Position numbers and translations under genes: made by a program. The notes below the pieces were generated by a model, which made no database searches, had not been told where the DNA came from, and saw only the letters and a list, made by a program, of their open reading frames with translations. From DASRSS01 sp963799045 (GTDB taxonomy: Bacteria > Actinomycetota > Actinomycetes > Mycobacteriales > Jatrophihabitantaceae): a stretch of DNA of 64,000 nucleotides. The stretch is from contig CAWCVN010000005.1 of assembly GCA_963799045.1 (NCBI GenBank), forward strand, positions 248,001 to 312,000. Reading direction: 5' to 3'. Of this stretch, positions 42,796 to 51,104 are shown piece after piece (position 1 is the stretch's first letter; each line of letters starts with the position of its first letter).

Positions 42796-42818
42796 CCCCT
42801 CGTGCGATGCACGAAGGG
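42796..42818 (-). terminator. Attenuator terminator in the ilvB leader
   Basis: On the minus strand CCCTTCGTGC pairs with GCACGAGGGG (one T-G pair) around ATC, followed by TTTTTTGTT. A second hairpin, 42821-42831 with 42848-42858, lies between this and the leader stop, giving the mutually exclusive structures expected for attenuation. Confidence 0.85.
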
Positions 42819-42844
42819 CTAGCGCGTCGAGTTGGTCTGCTGAC

Positions 42845-42883
42845 CTACTCGGCGCGCTGAAAGATAAGTACGAGCTTGCTCAC
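42845..42883 (-). CDS. Leader peptide of the ilvB attenuator
   Basis: A 12-residue frame MSKLVLIFQRAE, GTG start, with four branched-chain codons in a row (Leu-Val-Leu-Ile). It is followed by alternative hairpins and a terminator before ilvBNC. A TAGAGT -10 box (42891-42896) lies 7 nt before the GTG, so the transcript probably begins at the start codon. Confidence 0.82.
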   Translation of the reverse strand: MSKLVLIFQRAE

Positions 42884-42896
42884 GCGCCAGACTCTA

Positions 42897-43157
42897 CACG
42901 CGGCACGGAACGGAGTTCAACCGGCCGGGACGAACGTCTCAGGTGCTGGGACGGCAGACAGATTCATCCCGATTCCTAAACATGTGGCCGCACCGGCCGA
43001 TGGAAGGCATGGAGTCGACAACCGACCGCCCTTGGGGACGGCGGGCATAGGGGAACTTGCGGGGACGCGGGGAACTGGCACAACCAGTCGCGACCGGCGG
43101 GGATCGCGCTGCTGCGGGGATGTAACTGCAGGCCCGAGACCCGAGGACGTATCGCCG
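42897..43157 (+). promoter_or_regulatory. Long 5' region of the CAP-protein gene, GGGGA-rich; possible structured RNA
   Basis: About 260 bp with no gene. Six GGGGA words occur in 90 nt (43034, 43050, 43061, 43069, 43099, 43116), in a G-rich, A-punctuated sequence unlike the surrounding coding DNA. Long structured leaders, including c-di-AMP (ydaO-type) riboswitches, precede cell-wall protein genes in actinobacteria; I could not match the conserved core here, so this is only a candidate. Confidence 0.35.
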
Positions 43158-44147
43158 ATGTCCCCCATGACTGCGCTGCTGCGCACCCATCAGTCCCAGC
43201 TCCGAAAGCTGTTAGTCCCACTCACCGTGCTGGCGCTCACCCTCACCGCACTGGCCGTCACCACCGGAGCCGCCGCTCCGGCTTCGGCGTCCACGACGAT
43301 CCCCTACCGGGGTCTCGTCAAGCGGATGGTTGCCACGATCAACTCGTTGCGCGCGCAGGAGGGCCTGCCGGCTCTCAAGCTCGACAGCCGCCTGAGCGCC
43401 GTCGCCGTCCCGCACAGCCGATTGATGGCCAGCCACCACTCCTACGTCACCCGCTACTCGAGTGAGCGGCCGATGGCCGCGAGCCTGAGTTCGCGCAACT
43501 TCTACGCGCGCAACACCGCTGAGGCGCTCGGCTCAGCCCGCACCCGGACCTCGCTGCTCCGCCGGCCGCGGGCGCTGCGCCGCACCAGCTGGTCGAGCGT
43601 GTTCTCGAAGTCGATGAGCAGTGTCGGGGTCGGCGTCGTGCACCGGCACCACCGCTACTGGGTCACCGTGGTCGTGGCGCAGCCCGGCCGACCGGCTCCG
43701 GCCGCCGCCCCGGTCCAGCAGCTCGGCTCCAGCTACGCCCAGAGCATCCTCGACATGCTCAACAACGAGCGCCGGGCGCATGGCCTGCCGAAGGTGACGA
43801 TGAACCAAGAGCTCATCGTGAGCGCGCACGGACACAACCTGGACATGGCCGCCGCGAACGAAATGTCGCATCAGCTGCCGGGCGAACCGTACTTCGCCGA
43901 CCGCATCTCCAATGCGGGCTACAAGTACTGGTACGCCGGCGAGAACATCGGCTGGAACAGCGTGCAGACGCTCGACGGCGTCCGCCAGCTCGAGACGATC
44001 ATGTACAACGAGAAGGCGCCGGACGACGGTCACCGGCAGAACATCCTGAGCAAGAACTACACCAACGTCGGCATCGACGTGTATTTCGACAACACCAACG
44101 GGAAGGTGTGGCTCACCGAGGACTTCGGTAAGCCCGCCTACTGGTAG
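43158..44147 (+). CDS. Secreted protein with two CAP/SCP-like domains
   Basis: A 329-residue exported protein. A signal peptide (membrane core LTVLALTLTALAVTTGAAAP, part of residues 19-45) is followed by a divergent N-terminal CAP-like domain (INSLRAQEGLPALKLDSRLS, ending WVTVVVAQPG) and, after a Pro/Ala linker, a full CAP domain (ILDMLNNERRAHGLPKVTMN, HGHNLDMAAANEMSHQLPG, AGENIGWNS, HRQNILSKNYTNVGIDVYFD). His and Glu of the CAP cavity are present in the second copy (MSHQ, GENIG, GHRQNI) and largely lost in the first. CAP proteins act at the cell envelope; the precise role is unknown. Confidence 0.87.
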   Translation: MSPMTALLRTHQSQLRKLLVPLTVLALTLTALAVTTGAAAPASASTTIPYRGLVKRMVATINSLRAQEGLPALKLDSRLSAVAVPHSRLMASHHSYVTRYSSERPMAASLSSRNFYARNTAEALGSARTRTSLLRRPRALRRTSWSSVFSKSMSSVGVGVVHRHHRYWVTVVVAQPGRPAPAAAPVQQLGSSYAQSILDMLNNERRAHGLPKVTMNQELIVSAHGHNLDMAAANEMSHQLPGEPYFADRISNAGYKYWYAGENIGWNSVQTLDGVRQLETIMYNEKAPDDGHRQNILSKNYTNVGIDVYFDNTNGKVWLTEDFGKPAYW

Positions 44148-44176
44148 ACCCGCCGAACGGCGATCGGCGGACGGCA

Positions 44177-44211
44177 GCCGTCTGCGGCTTTGAGGGTCAG
44201 CCGCAGACGGC
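44177..44211. terminator. Bidirectional terminator between CAP gene and ilvD
   Basis: A perfect 12-bp inverted repeat (GCCGTCTGCGGC with its complement, 44177-44188 and 44200-44211) and 11-nt loop. The right arm lies within the last codons of ilvD. The two genes are convergent. Confidence 0.72.
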
Positions 44212-45894
44212 GCCGTGCGCCGCCGATCCGACCAGCTTGGCGTATTTCCCCGCCACCCCGAAGTCGAGGTTCTGCGGCAGCGGCTTCCACTCGGCGCGGC
44301 GGCGTTCCAGCTCGGCATCGTCGACCAGCAGGTCCAGCGTCCGGGTGGTCATGTCCAACCTGACGCGGTCGCCGTCCTGAACCAGTGCGATCGGCCCGCC
44401 GTGTGCGGCCTCCGGTGCGACGTGGCCGATGCACGGACCGGTCGTCCCGCCGGAGAATCGGCCGTCGGTCAGCAACAGCACGTCCTTGCCGAGGCCCGCG
44501 CCCTTGATGGCGCCCGTGATCGCCAGCATCTCCCGCATGCCCGGACCGCCCTTGGGGCCCTCCCAGCGGATCACGATCACGTCGCCGGCCTGCAGCTTGC
44601 CCTCGGCGAGCGCGTCCATCGCGGCCTGCTCCTTGTCGAAGACGCGCGCCGTGCCCTCGAACTGCGTGTAGTCCAGCCCCGCGCTCTTGACGACCGCGCC
44701 GTCCGGGGCGAGTGACCCGCGCAGGATCGTCAGCCCGCCGGTGCGGTGGATCGGATCGCTCATCGCGTGGATGATCTTTCCGTCCGGGTCGGGCGGCGCG
44801 ACCTCGGCGAGGTTCTCGGCGATCGTCTTACCGGTCACGGTCAGGCAGTCGCCGTGCAACAGCCCGGCATCGAGCAGCGCCTTCATCACAACCGGCACTC
44901 CGCCGATCGAGTCGATGTCGGTCATGACGTACCGGCCGAAGGGCTTGACGTCGGCGAGGTGCGGAACCTTGTCGCCGATGCGGTTGAAGTCGTCGAGGCT
45001 GAGTTCGACCTTGGCCTCGTGCGCGATGGCCAGCAGGTGCAGCACCGCGTTCGTCGAACCCCCCAGCGCCATCACGACGGTGATCGCGTTCTCGAAGGCC
45101 TTCTTCGTCAGGATCGTCCGGGCGGTCACGCCGGCGTCGACGAGCCGCACCGCGGCCTCACCGGACCGCTCGGCATAGGCGTCGCGGCGCGAGTCGGGTG
45201 CGGGCGGAGCGGCGCTGCCGGTCAGCGACATGCCGAGTGCCTCGGCGGCGCTGGCCATCGTGTTGGCCGTGTACATGCCGCCGCATGCGCCCTCGCCGGG
45301 GCAGATCGCCTTCTCGATCTCGGTGACCTCTTCGCGGGTCAGCCGACCGGCCAGGCACGCGCCGACAGCCTCGAAGGCGTCGATGATCGTCACGTCGCGG
45401 CCCTGATAGCGGCCGGGCAGGGTGGAGCCGGCGTAGAGGAACACGGCGGCGACGTCCAATCGCGCGGCGGCCATCAGCATGCCCGGCTCGGACTTGTCGC
45501 AGCCGGCGAGCAGGACCGCGCCGTCGAGTTGTTCGGCACGGAACACGGTCTCGACCGAGTCGGCGATCACCTCGCGGGAGATCAGCGAGTAGTGCATGCC
45601 GGAGTGGCCCATCGAGATCCCGTCGGAGACGGAGATGGTGCCGAACTCGAGCGGGAAGCCGTCGGCACCCCTGACGCCGGTCTTGGCGCGCTTGGCCAGC
45701 CGGTCGAGCGACAGGTTGCAGGGGGTGATCTCGTTCCACGAGGACGCGACACCGATCTGCGGTTTGCGCCAGTCGTCGTCGCCCATCCCGACGGCCCGCA
45801 ACATGCCGCGTGCCGCAGCCCGCTCGAGTCCGTCGGTGACGATGCTGCTGTGTGGCTTGCGATGCTCTCGCGGCTTCTGGCTGCTCACGCCCAC
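44197..45894 (-). CDS. ilvD: Dihydroxy-acid dehydratase
   Basis: A 565-residue Fe-S dehydratase of valine and isoleucine synthesis. Cluster-ligand cysteines lie in WNEITPCNLSLDRLA, LLAGCDKSEPGMLMAA and the CPGEGACGGMYTANTM segment; GRFSGGTTGPCIGHVAPEA is the C-terminal substrate-site motif. It acts on the product of IlvC but is transcribed separately, 1.4 kb upstream of ilvB on the same strand, with the CAP gene between on the opposite strand. GTG 45894 or GTG 45888 could be the start. Confidence 0.96.
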   Translation of the reverse strand: MGVSSQKPREHRKPHSSIVTDGLERAAARGMLRAVGMGDDDWRKPQIGVASSWNEITPCNLSLDRLAKRAKTGVRGADGFPLEFGTISVSDGISMGHSGMHYSLISREVIADSVETVFRAEQLDGAVLLAGCDKSEPGMLMAAARLDVAAVFLYAGSTLPGRYQGRDVTIIDAFEAVGACLAGRLTREEVTEIEKAICPGEGACGGMYTANTMASAAEALGMSLTGSAAPPAPDSRRDAYAERSGEAAVRLVDAGVTARTILTKKAFENAITVVMALGGSTNAVLHLLAIAHEAKVELSLDDFNRIGDKVPHLADVKPFGRYVMTDIDSIGGVPVVMKALLDAGLLHGDCLTVTGKTIAENLAEVAPPDPDGKIIHAMSDPIHRTGGLTILRGSLAPDGAVVKSAGLDYTQFEGTARVFDKEQAAMDALAEGKLQAGDVIVIRWEGPKGGPGMREMLAITGAIKGAGLGKDVLLLTDGRFSGGTTGPCIGHVAPEAAHGGPIALVQDGDRVRLDMTTRTLDLLVDDAELERRRAEWKPLPQNLDFGVAGKYAKLVGSAAHGAVCG

Positions 45895-45905
45895 ACACTA
45901 CGGGT

Positions 45906-45911
45906 TACCGT
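45906..45911 (+). promoter_or_regulatory. Candidate -10 box (leaderless) for the PH-domain gene
   Basis: TACCGT fits TANNNT and ends 6 nt before GTG 45918; no ribosome binding site intervenes. Confidence 0.4.
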
Positions 45912-45917
45912 CTTTGT

Positions 45918-46439
45918 GTGGCGTCCGTATCCCCAGTACCCGAACGGCCCGACGTGCGGCGCGTCGGCACGCGCACCTTCCGGCTGCCGCGCTCGGCGTA
46001 CCTACTGGTGCTGTTCCTGCTCTTGTGCACCGCGCCCCTGGCGCTCGCGGGGGGCAGCGTCAGTTCGGAGATCCCGAACGGGGCGCGGTTCGGGTTCCAG
46101 TCGGACACCCCGATCGGTCCCCGCTTGCTGTTCCTGCTGATCCCGGCTGCGGCTGCCGTGTTCATCGCCCGTACCCGCACCCAGGTAGACCGGCGCGGCA
46201 TCAACGTGCGCGCGTTGTTCGGTCAGCGGCGCCTGGCCTGGGAGCAGATCCGCGGCCTGTCGGTCAACCAGCGCAGCGTCTACGCGGTGTGCACCGACGG
46301 TGCGGTGCGGCTGCCGTGCGTTCGGGTGAGCGACCTGCACGCGGTGGCCGCGGCGAGCGCCGGGCGGCTGCCGGACATCCCGCCCGCGCCGGTGAAGCCG
46401 GCACCGTCGGGCCGGCCGCGTCGCGTCAGACGACGTTGA
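45918..46439 (+). CDS. PH-domain membrane protein (bPH6-like)
   Basis: A 173-residue protein with two membrane segments (YLLVLFLLLCTAPLALAGGS and LLFLLIPAAAAVFIART) followed by a domain of about 65 residues, VDRRGINVRALFGQRRLAWE, QIRGLSVNQRSVYAVCTDGA, resembling the bacterial PH domain found in mycobacterial membrane proteins. A Pro/Arg-rich tail ends the protein. It is divergent from ilvD, a neighbour pairing also seen in mycobacteria. Its last 14 bp overlap the 3' end of the convergent dehydrogenase gene. Confidence 0.75.
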   Translation: MASVSPVPERPDVRRVGTRTFRLPRSAYLLVLFLLLCTAPLALAGGSVSSEIPNGARFGFQSDTPIGPRLLFLLIPAAAAVFIARTRTQVDRRGINVRALFGQRRLAWEQIRGLSVNQRSVYAVCTDGAVRLPCVRVSDLHAVAAASAGRLPDIPPAPVKPAPSGRPRRVRRR

Positions 46440-47319
46440 GCAGCGGCTCACCGGCGAGGTAACGGGCGAGCTGCTCGCGGACCAGGGTCTGGGCGCGCTG
46501 CGCCCACCCTCGGGTCCCACCGCCGACGTGGGGCGTGAGCAGCAGGTTCGGTGCCGTCCAGAGCGGATGCCCCGGCGGCAGCGGCTCGGGGTCGGTGACG
46601 TCCAGGAACGCCGACAGCCGGCGCGAGTTCAGCTCCACCAGCAGCGCCTCGGTGTCCACGATCGCCCCGCGGGCGACGTTGACCAGGCACGAGCCGTCGG
46701 GCATCCGGGCGAGGAACTGCGCGTCCACCAGGCGGTGCGTGCCGGGCTCGTACGGCAGTGCGACCACGACCACGTCGTGCTCGGCCAGCAGCGCGGGCAC
46801 CTCATCCACGCCGCGCACCCCGGGCCGCGGGGTGCGCCCCACGGAGGTGGTGCTGGCACCGAAGGCGCGCAGCGCCGCCTCGATGCGCCCGCCGATGTCA
46901 CCGACGCCGAGCAGCAGGACCCGTTTGCCGTCGATTCCGTCGCTCTCGTGCCGTTCCCACACCCCGGCTCGCTGCTGCTCGGCGTAGCCCGGCAGCCCCC
47001 GCAGCAGCGCGATCAGGCCCCCGACGGCGAGCTCGGCGGTGGAGCCGCCGTGCACGCCGCGAGCGTTGCACAGGGTCACGCCGTCCGGGACCAGTGGCTG
47101 CCAGCGCTCATACCCCGCGGACAGCAGTTGAATGACCTGCAGCGCGCGCATCCGGGGCAACGTGCCGGCGGCCGGCGCCCCCATGTAGGTCGGGACGAGG
47201 AACTCGACGCGCTCGATGCCCGCGGGCGGTTCGGTGGACCCGTCCCAGGTGAGCAGCTCGGCATCCAGGCCTGCCAGTGCGGCGGCCATGTCGGGGAACG
47301 GGACACATGCCGTGATCAC
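46426..47319 (-). CDS. D-isomer-specific 2-hydroxyacid dehydrogenase
   Basis: A 297-residue NAD-dependent dehydrogenase. The Rossmann motif LLLGVGDIGGRIEAALRAFG is central; catalytic residues lie in LVNVARGAIVDTEALL (Arg), FLDVTDPEPLPPGHPLW (Glu) and LLTPHVGGGTRG (His). The N-terminal segment around LQVIQLLSAGYERW is the substrate domain. The short length fits glyoxylate/hydroxypyruvate reductase-type members rather than SerA, which is longer. GTG 47319 is the first sensible start; the open frame reaches 47502. Confidence 0.87.
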   Translation of the reverse strand: MITACVPFPDMAAALAGLDAELLTWDGSTEPPAGIERVEFLVPTYMGAPAAGTLPRMRALQVIQLLSAGYERWQPLVPDGVTLCNARGVHGGSTAELAVGGLIALLRGLPGYAEQQRAGVWERHESDGIDGKRVLLLGVGDIGGRIEAALRAFGASTTSVGRTPRPGVRGVDEVPALLAEHDVVVVALPYEPGTHRLVDAQFLARMPDGSCLVNVARGAIVDTEALLVELNSRRLSAFLDVTDPEPLPPGHPLWTAPNLLLTPHVGGGTRGWAQRAQTLVREQLARYLAGEPLLNVV

Positions 47320-47402
47320 CCTGCCGACCCTAGCGGCGCCCTCCGGGCGGGTGCCCGGTGCCGGACAGAGCGCTTCACAGGCAGGCCAGGCAGACTGGGG
47401 GC

Positions 47403-48623
47403 ATGTCCGGCCTGCACCGCACCGCGCTGCTCGTCGCAGCCGCCGCGCTGCTGGCCGGCTGCAGCGCGGGGGCTCGGGCGCAGGCCCCGGACTGGAAGCC
47501 ACAGCCGTCGTTCCAGGGCGAGGGCCCGGGGGTGGACATCAGCCCGGTCGTCCCCGTCCCGCACGGCTCGCCGAGCGGGACGGGGACGACCGGGGGGTCC
47601 CCCAGCGCACCCTCGCCGCCGACGTCCCCGGCGCCGTCGAGCAGCGCGAGCAAGCCCGGCGACTCGTCGGTCGTGGCCACGCACCTGACGGCGCCGGTCG
47701 GCCTGACGATGCTGCCGGACGGCACGGCACTCGTCGGCGAACGCACGACCGGGCGCATCGTGCGGGTGCAGCCTCGCCCGGGCCAGCCGGTGAAGACCGT
47801 GCGCGTGCTACACGGCCTCAGCACCGCCGGCGGCGGTGGCCTGCTCGACCTGGCGTTGTCGCCGTTCTACGCACAGGACGGCCTGATCTACGCCTACGAG
47901 ACGACCCCGACCGACAACCGTGTCGTGGCGTTCACGCTGACCGGCCCGGTCACTGCGGTGCTCACAGGCATCCCGCGCGGCACGGCGGACAACGCCGGCC
48001 GGCTCGCCTTCACCGCGAACGGGCTGCTGTACGTCGGCACCGGAGATGCCGGCCGGCCCGACCTGGCACCCGACCCGACCAGCCTCGCCGGCAAGGTGCT
48101 GCGGGTCACCGACATCGGCAAGCCCGCGCCGCACAATCCCTCACCCGGCTCCCCCGTGTACACGTCGGGGCACCAGGACCCGGTCGGGCTGTGCGTCGAC
48201 CCGTCGACCGGCGACACCTTCGAGGTCGAGGGCAATGAGGTTAACCTGCTGGCGCCGGGCGCGTCGTACGGCTGGCCCCGGCCGTCCGCGCGCGATCACC
48301 CGTCGCTGGCCGTGCTGCCCAAGTCGGACCGGGGACCGGGCGGATGCGCCGTGCACGCCCACGTGCTGTACGTGACGTCGCTGGACGGGCACGCGCTGCT
48401 CGCCGCGAGCATCCAGACCACAAGTTCGGGCCGCATAGGGCTGAGCAGCTTCAAGCCGAGCCTGGTCAACCAGTACGGCCGGCTGCGCACGGTTGTCGCA
48501 GCGCCCGACGGTGCGCTGTGGTTGACGACCTCTAACCGGGACGGCCACGGCAAACCGGTCAGGACCGACGAGCGGGTACTGCGCATCGTGCCCGGCAGCA
48601 GCGGCGGCGGCGGAGTGACCTGA
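47403..48623 (+). CDS. PQQ-dependent sugar dehydrogenase-like lipoprotein
   Basis: A 406-residue lipoprotein: signal MSGLHRTALLVAAAALLAGC with lipobox LLAGC, a Pro/Ser/Gly-rich linker to about residue 90, then a six-bladed beta-propeller of the glucose/sorbosone dehydrogenase type: LTAPVGLTMLPDGTALVGER, GGGGLLDLALSPFYAQDGLIY, NGLLYVGTGDAG, YTSGHQDPVGLCVDPSTGD, LRTVVAAPDGALWLTTSNRD. Such proteins oxidise sugars with PQQ or act as soluble binding proteins; PQQ ligands were not verified. It sits alone between the dehydrogenase and cobU. Confidence 0.85.
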   Translation: MSGLHRTALLVAAAALLAGCSAGARAQAPDWKPQPSFQGEGPGVDISPVVPVPHGSPSGTGTTGGSPSAPSPPTSPAPSSSASKPGDSSVVATHLTAPVGLTMLPDGTALVGERTTGRIVRVQPRPGQPVKTVRVLHGLSTAGGGGLLDLALSPFYAQDGLIYAYETTPTDNRVVAFTLTGPVTAVLTGIPRGTADNAGRLAFTANGLLYVGTGDAGRPDLAPDPTSLAGKVLRVTDIGKPAPHNPSPGSPVYTSGHQDPVGLCVDPSTGDTFEVEGNEVNLLAPGASYGWPRPSARDHPSLAVLPKSDRGPGGCAVHAHVLYVTSLDGHALLAASIQTTSSGRIGLSSFKPSLVNQYGRLRTVVAAPDGALWLTTSNRDGHGKPVRTDERVLRIVPGSSGGGGVT

Positions 48624-48633
48624 CCGAGGTGGT

Positions 48634-49182
48634 TCAGCGCAGCCGCTGCACGATGCCGACCGTGACCAGCCACACCTCGTCCGCGCTGGCGGCCAGGCGC
48701 TGGTTGAGCAGGCCCAGCACGTCGCGAAACACGCGGCGCTCGCCCGCCTCGGGCGCGAGGCCGGAGCCGACCTCGTCGCTGACGGCGACCACCCGCCGTG
48801 TTGTGGATGCCCAAGCCCCGACGAACCGGTCGATCTCGCTGGCCAACCGGTCCTTCGACTCGGCGGTGTCCTCCCACAGCCGCACCGAGCGCATCAGCGT
48901 GTCCAGCCACGAGGTGACACTGTCGAGCAGCACGGCACCGCCTTCGGCGGAAATGACGTCGGCAACCTGGGCCGGATCGTCGACGTGCACCGTTCGCCAG
49001 TGCTCGGGGCGATGCTCGCGGTGCCGGGCGATCCGCTCGGCCCACTCGGCGTCTTCCGGGTCCGACACGACGGTGGCCAAGTAGTCGACGGCCTCCTCGT
49101 CGTTGAGCAGCGCCTCGGCCTGGGCTGACTTCCCGGACCGTGCGCCGCCGAGCACCAACACCCGCTGGCCGAACTCAGTCAT
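48634..49182 (-). CDS. cobU: Adenosylcobinamide kinase / guanylyltransferase
   Basis: A 182-residue bifunctional enzyme of cobalamin assembly. It has the P-loop VLVLGGARSGKSAQAEALL near the N-terminus, the guanylylation-region ERIARHREHRPEHWRTV with the candidate His, and later LLDSVTSWLDTLM, VVAVSDEVGSGLAPE and GLLNQRLAASADEVWLV, all typical of CobU/CobP. It phosphorylates adenosylcobinamide and transfers GMP to it. No cobalamin riboswitch was found nearby and no other cob gene is adjacent. Confidence 0.92.
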   Translation of the reverse strand: MTEFGQRVLVLGGARSGKSAQAEALLNDEEAVDYLATVVSDPEDAEWAERIARHREHRPEHWRTVHVDDPAQVADVISAEGGAVLLDSVTSWLDTLMRSVRLWEDTAESKDRLASEIDRFVGAWASTTRRVVAVSDEVGSGLAPEAGERRVFRDVLGLLNQRLAASADEVWLVTVGIVQRLR

Positions 49183-49247
49183 GAGTCATCTATAGCGCGT
49201 CGCGGGCGCGTTGTTGGCACGTTGGCGCCAACGCGCCCGCAAACGTG

Positions 49248-49716
49248 TCATGCGCCGTACCCGCCGCGGCGCCGCATGAACACGATGTCGATCCACTGGT
49301 CGAACTTGCGTCCGGCCTCGGGCAGCCGCCCGGCGACGACGAAGCCGAGGCCGCGATGCAACGCCGCGGACGGTCCGCCTACCCCCGTCGAGATCACCGC
49401 CACCAACTGCCGGGCGTCGGTGGCCGATGCCGCGGCCGGTGTGACCGGGTGCGACATACCCGGTGTCCTCGAGCGTGTGCTGGTAAGCCGGCTTTGGCCG
49501 GAACTGTGACAGGTAGGCGAATCCACAGACCTCGCCGGCGCTGGTGACGGCGATCAGGAAGGGCAGGCCGGCGGCGGACAGGGTTGTGATCCGGCCCGCC
49601 CACTGCTGCGCGGACGGCGCCTCGAGATCGAAGGTTGCGATGCTGTGCTCGACGTGGTGCGCGTAGATCGCGGCTATCGCCGCGGAGTGATTACTGGTCG
49701 CGCTGTGCAGGTGCAC
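49248..49716 (-). pseudogene. GNAT (phosphinothricin acetyltransferase-like) gene, broken
   Basis: From GTG 49716 the frame reads a GNAT N-terminus (NHSAAIAAIYAHHVEHSIAT, LPFLIAVTSAGEVCGFAYLS, FRPKPAYQHTLEDTGYVAPG, HTGRGIG) typical of the PAT family. About ten residues of the helix after the acetyl-CoA loop are then missing and the frame changes; the C-terminal part ARQLVAVISTGVGGPSAALH, then RGLGFVVAGRLPEAG and KFDQWIDIVFMRR, is in another frame ending at 49248. The 469-nt span is not a multiple of three. Confidence 0.78.
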
Positions 49717-49799
49717 TGCGCCGGCGCCGCTCACAGCGAGGCGTCCGCGGCTTGGCCAGGGGTGATCGGCACCGCGCTCATGCCGCAGATCCTGCCTGG

Positions 49800-49991
49800 T
49801 CAGGCTCGCGTGCGGCGCTCGTATCCCCGGCCCGGGTGCCACGACTCGATGACAAGATGGTCTGCCGAGCTCCCCAGGCGCGTAACGGCGACCTCGCCGA
49901 TGTCGACCCGGTATCCGGAGTCGGTGGGCACCTCGCGCACGCGGGCCGCGAACTCGGGGACGTCGGCTTCGATCTCACTCCAGCTGGCCAT
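49800..49991 (-). pseudogene. PPOX-family (pyridoxamine-phosphate oxidase-like) relic
   Basis: A 63-residue open frame that joins the usual N-terminus of an FMN-binding PPOX-type protein (MASWSEIEADVPEFAARVRE) to its usual C-terminus (YRVDIGEVAVTRLGSSADHL, VIESWHPGRGYERR), leaving out the 70-90 residue core that forms the flavin-binding barrel. The join is in frame. It starts inside the end of the upstream secreted-protein gene (17-bp overlap). It is unlikely to be functional. Confidence 0.7.
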
Positions 49992-51039
49992 GTCTGCGAC
50001 GATGCAACACACCACTGACAGCAATTGCGAGGACCAGCCCGGCGGCTGCCCCGCCGACCCACCACCGGTTCGGGCGCGAGGATGGCTCCGCCGTCGCGGG
50101 CGCGGTGACCGAAGGGCCGAGTCGCGGGCTGCTCGGCGGCCGAGCGGGCTGCGGCAACGGCAGCGCGTAGACGGCCGAGCCGACATGTTCGGAGTCGATC
50201 AGCAGCCGGGGGCCGTCGAAGCAGATACCCTCCCCCTGCGGCTGCTCGGGAAGCGAGATGCGCCGAGGGTTCGACCGCAGCGCGACGGCTACGTCGCCGT
50301 CGGTAATCGCCCACAGGTAGGCGTCGGTGTAGGTCCGCACCACCAGTTGCTTGCCGTCGCGGGAGATGTCCGCACCCGTTGCGGCCAGCTGGCCGATAGG
50401 CGCGAACGGGCCCGGCGTGCCGGTGAGGCCGAACTGGATCGTTCCCACTTTGCGCAGCCGCTGCTTGCCGGGCCGCGGCGAGGCCGCGAACACCTCGCTC
50501 GCACCGGACAGCGATTTCGTCACCACGTACGGAACCCCGCGCGGCGTCACCGCAAGCGACTCCGCGTCGTGTGCACCGTCGGGATAGGTCAGCCGCCACA
50601 CCTGCGGCGGGGAGGTGGCGAGCTGCGCATCGTGACCTGCCGCCGGCACGCTCGGCTCATCGACCCGATAGAGCTCGACCCGGCCGCGTTGCGCATCGTT
50701 GTCGCCGATGTCGGCCAGCCATACCGACGGAACGCCGCGCGCGTCGCGAGCCACCGCGATGTCCTCCCAGTCGACGTTCACCGCGCCGGGCACCGCGTAC
50801 TGGGCAAGCACGCGTCCGGACGTGGCGTCGAGCGCGAAGAACCGTGCGCTGTCACCGCTGTCGTTCTGGACGTACAGCACGTCCGGTGATCGTAGGCCGG
50901 TAGCGACGCCGCTGATCTCGTCCAACTGCGCGCCGCGCAGGTGGAACAGCAACGTCGAAGTCGATGCCGCACCTGCAGGTTGCGCCAGTGCGAGAACGCC
51001 GATTGCGCCCGCAACCGCCAGCGCCCCTCGCGACGACAT
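49975..51039 (-). CDS. Secreted, C-terminally anchored beta-propeller-like protein
   Basis: A 354-residue protein with signal peptide (ALAVAGAIGVLALAQPAGAA), a domain of about 270 residues with repeating short strand motifs (DEISGVATGLRSPDVLYVQN, VDWEDIAVARDARGVPSVWL, GDNDAQRGRVELYRV, DAESLAVTPRGVPYVVTKSL, QGEGICFDGPRLLIDSE), a Pro/Ser/Arg linker and a C-terminal membrane helix (WWVGGAAAGLVLAIAVSGVL) with a basic tail. The EDIAVA, ESLAV and EGICF repeats resemble esterase-like propellers of unknown function. ATG 51039 or GTG 51045 is the start; upstream open frame belongs to DUF222 remnants. Confidence 0.75.
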   Translation of the reverse strand: MSSRGALAVAGAIGVLALAQPAGAASTSTLLFHLRGAQLDEISGVATGLRSPDVLYVQNDSGDSARFFALDATSGRVLAQYAVPGAVNVDWEDIAVARDARGVPSVWLADIGDNDAQRGRVELYRVDEPSVPAAGHDAQLATSPPQVWRLTYPDGAHDAESLAVTPRGVPYVVTKSLSGASEVFAASPRPGKQRLRKVGTIQFGLTGTPGPFAPIGQLAATGADISRDGKQLVVRTYTDAYLWAITDGDVAVALRSNPRRISLPEQPQGEGICFDGPRLLIDSEHVGSAVYALPLPQPARPPSSPRLGPSVTAPATAEPSSRPNRWWVGGAAAGLVLAIAVSGVLHRRRHGQLE

Positions 51040-51104
51040 GCGCACGATCCTGCCAGTGGCACAGTGGCGTCGATCAGAACGGCGGCGGCTCGTCGTCGGG
51101 CTGC

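Noticed and set aside
48600..49250. Cobalamin riboswitch near cobU
   Set aside because: The gap downstream and upstream of cobU is only a few to tens of bases, too short for a B12 riboswitch, and no B12-box-like sequence was seen.
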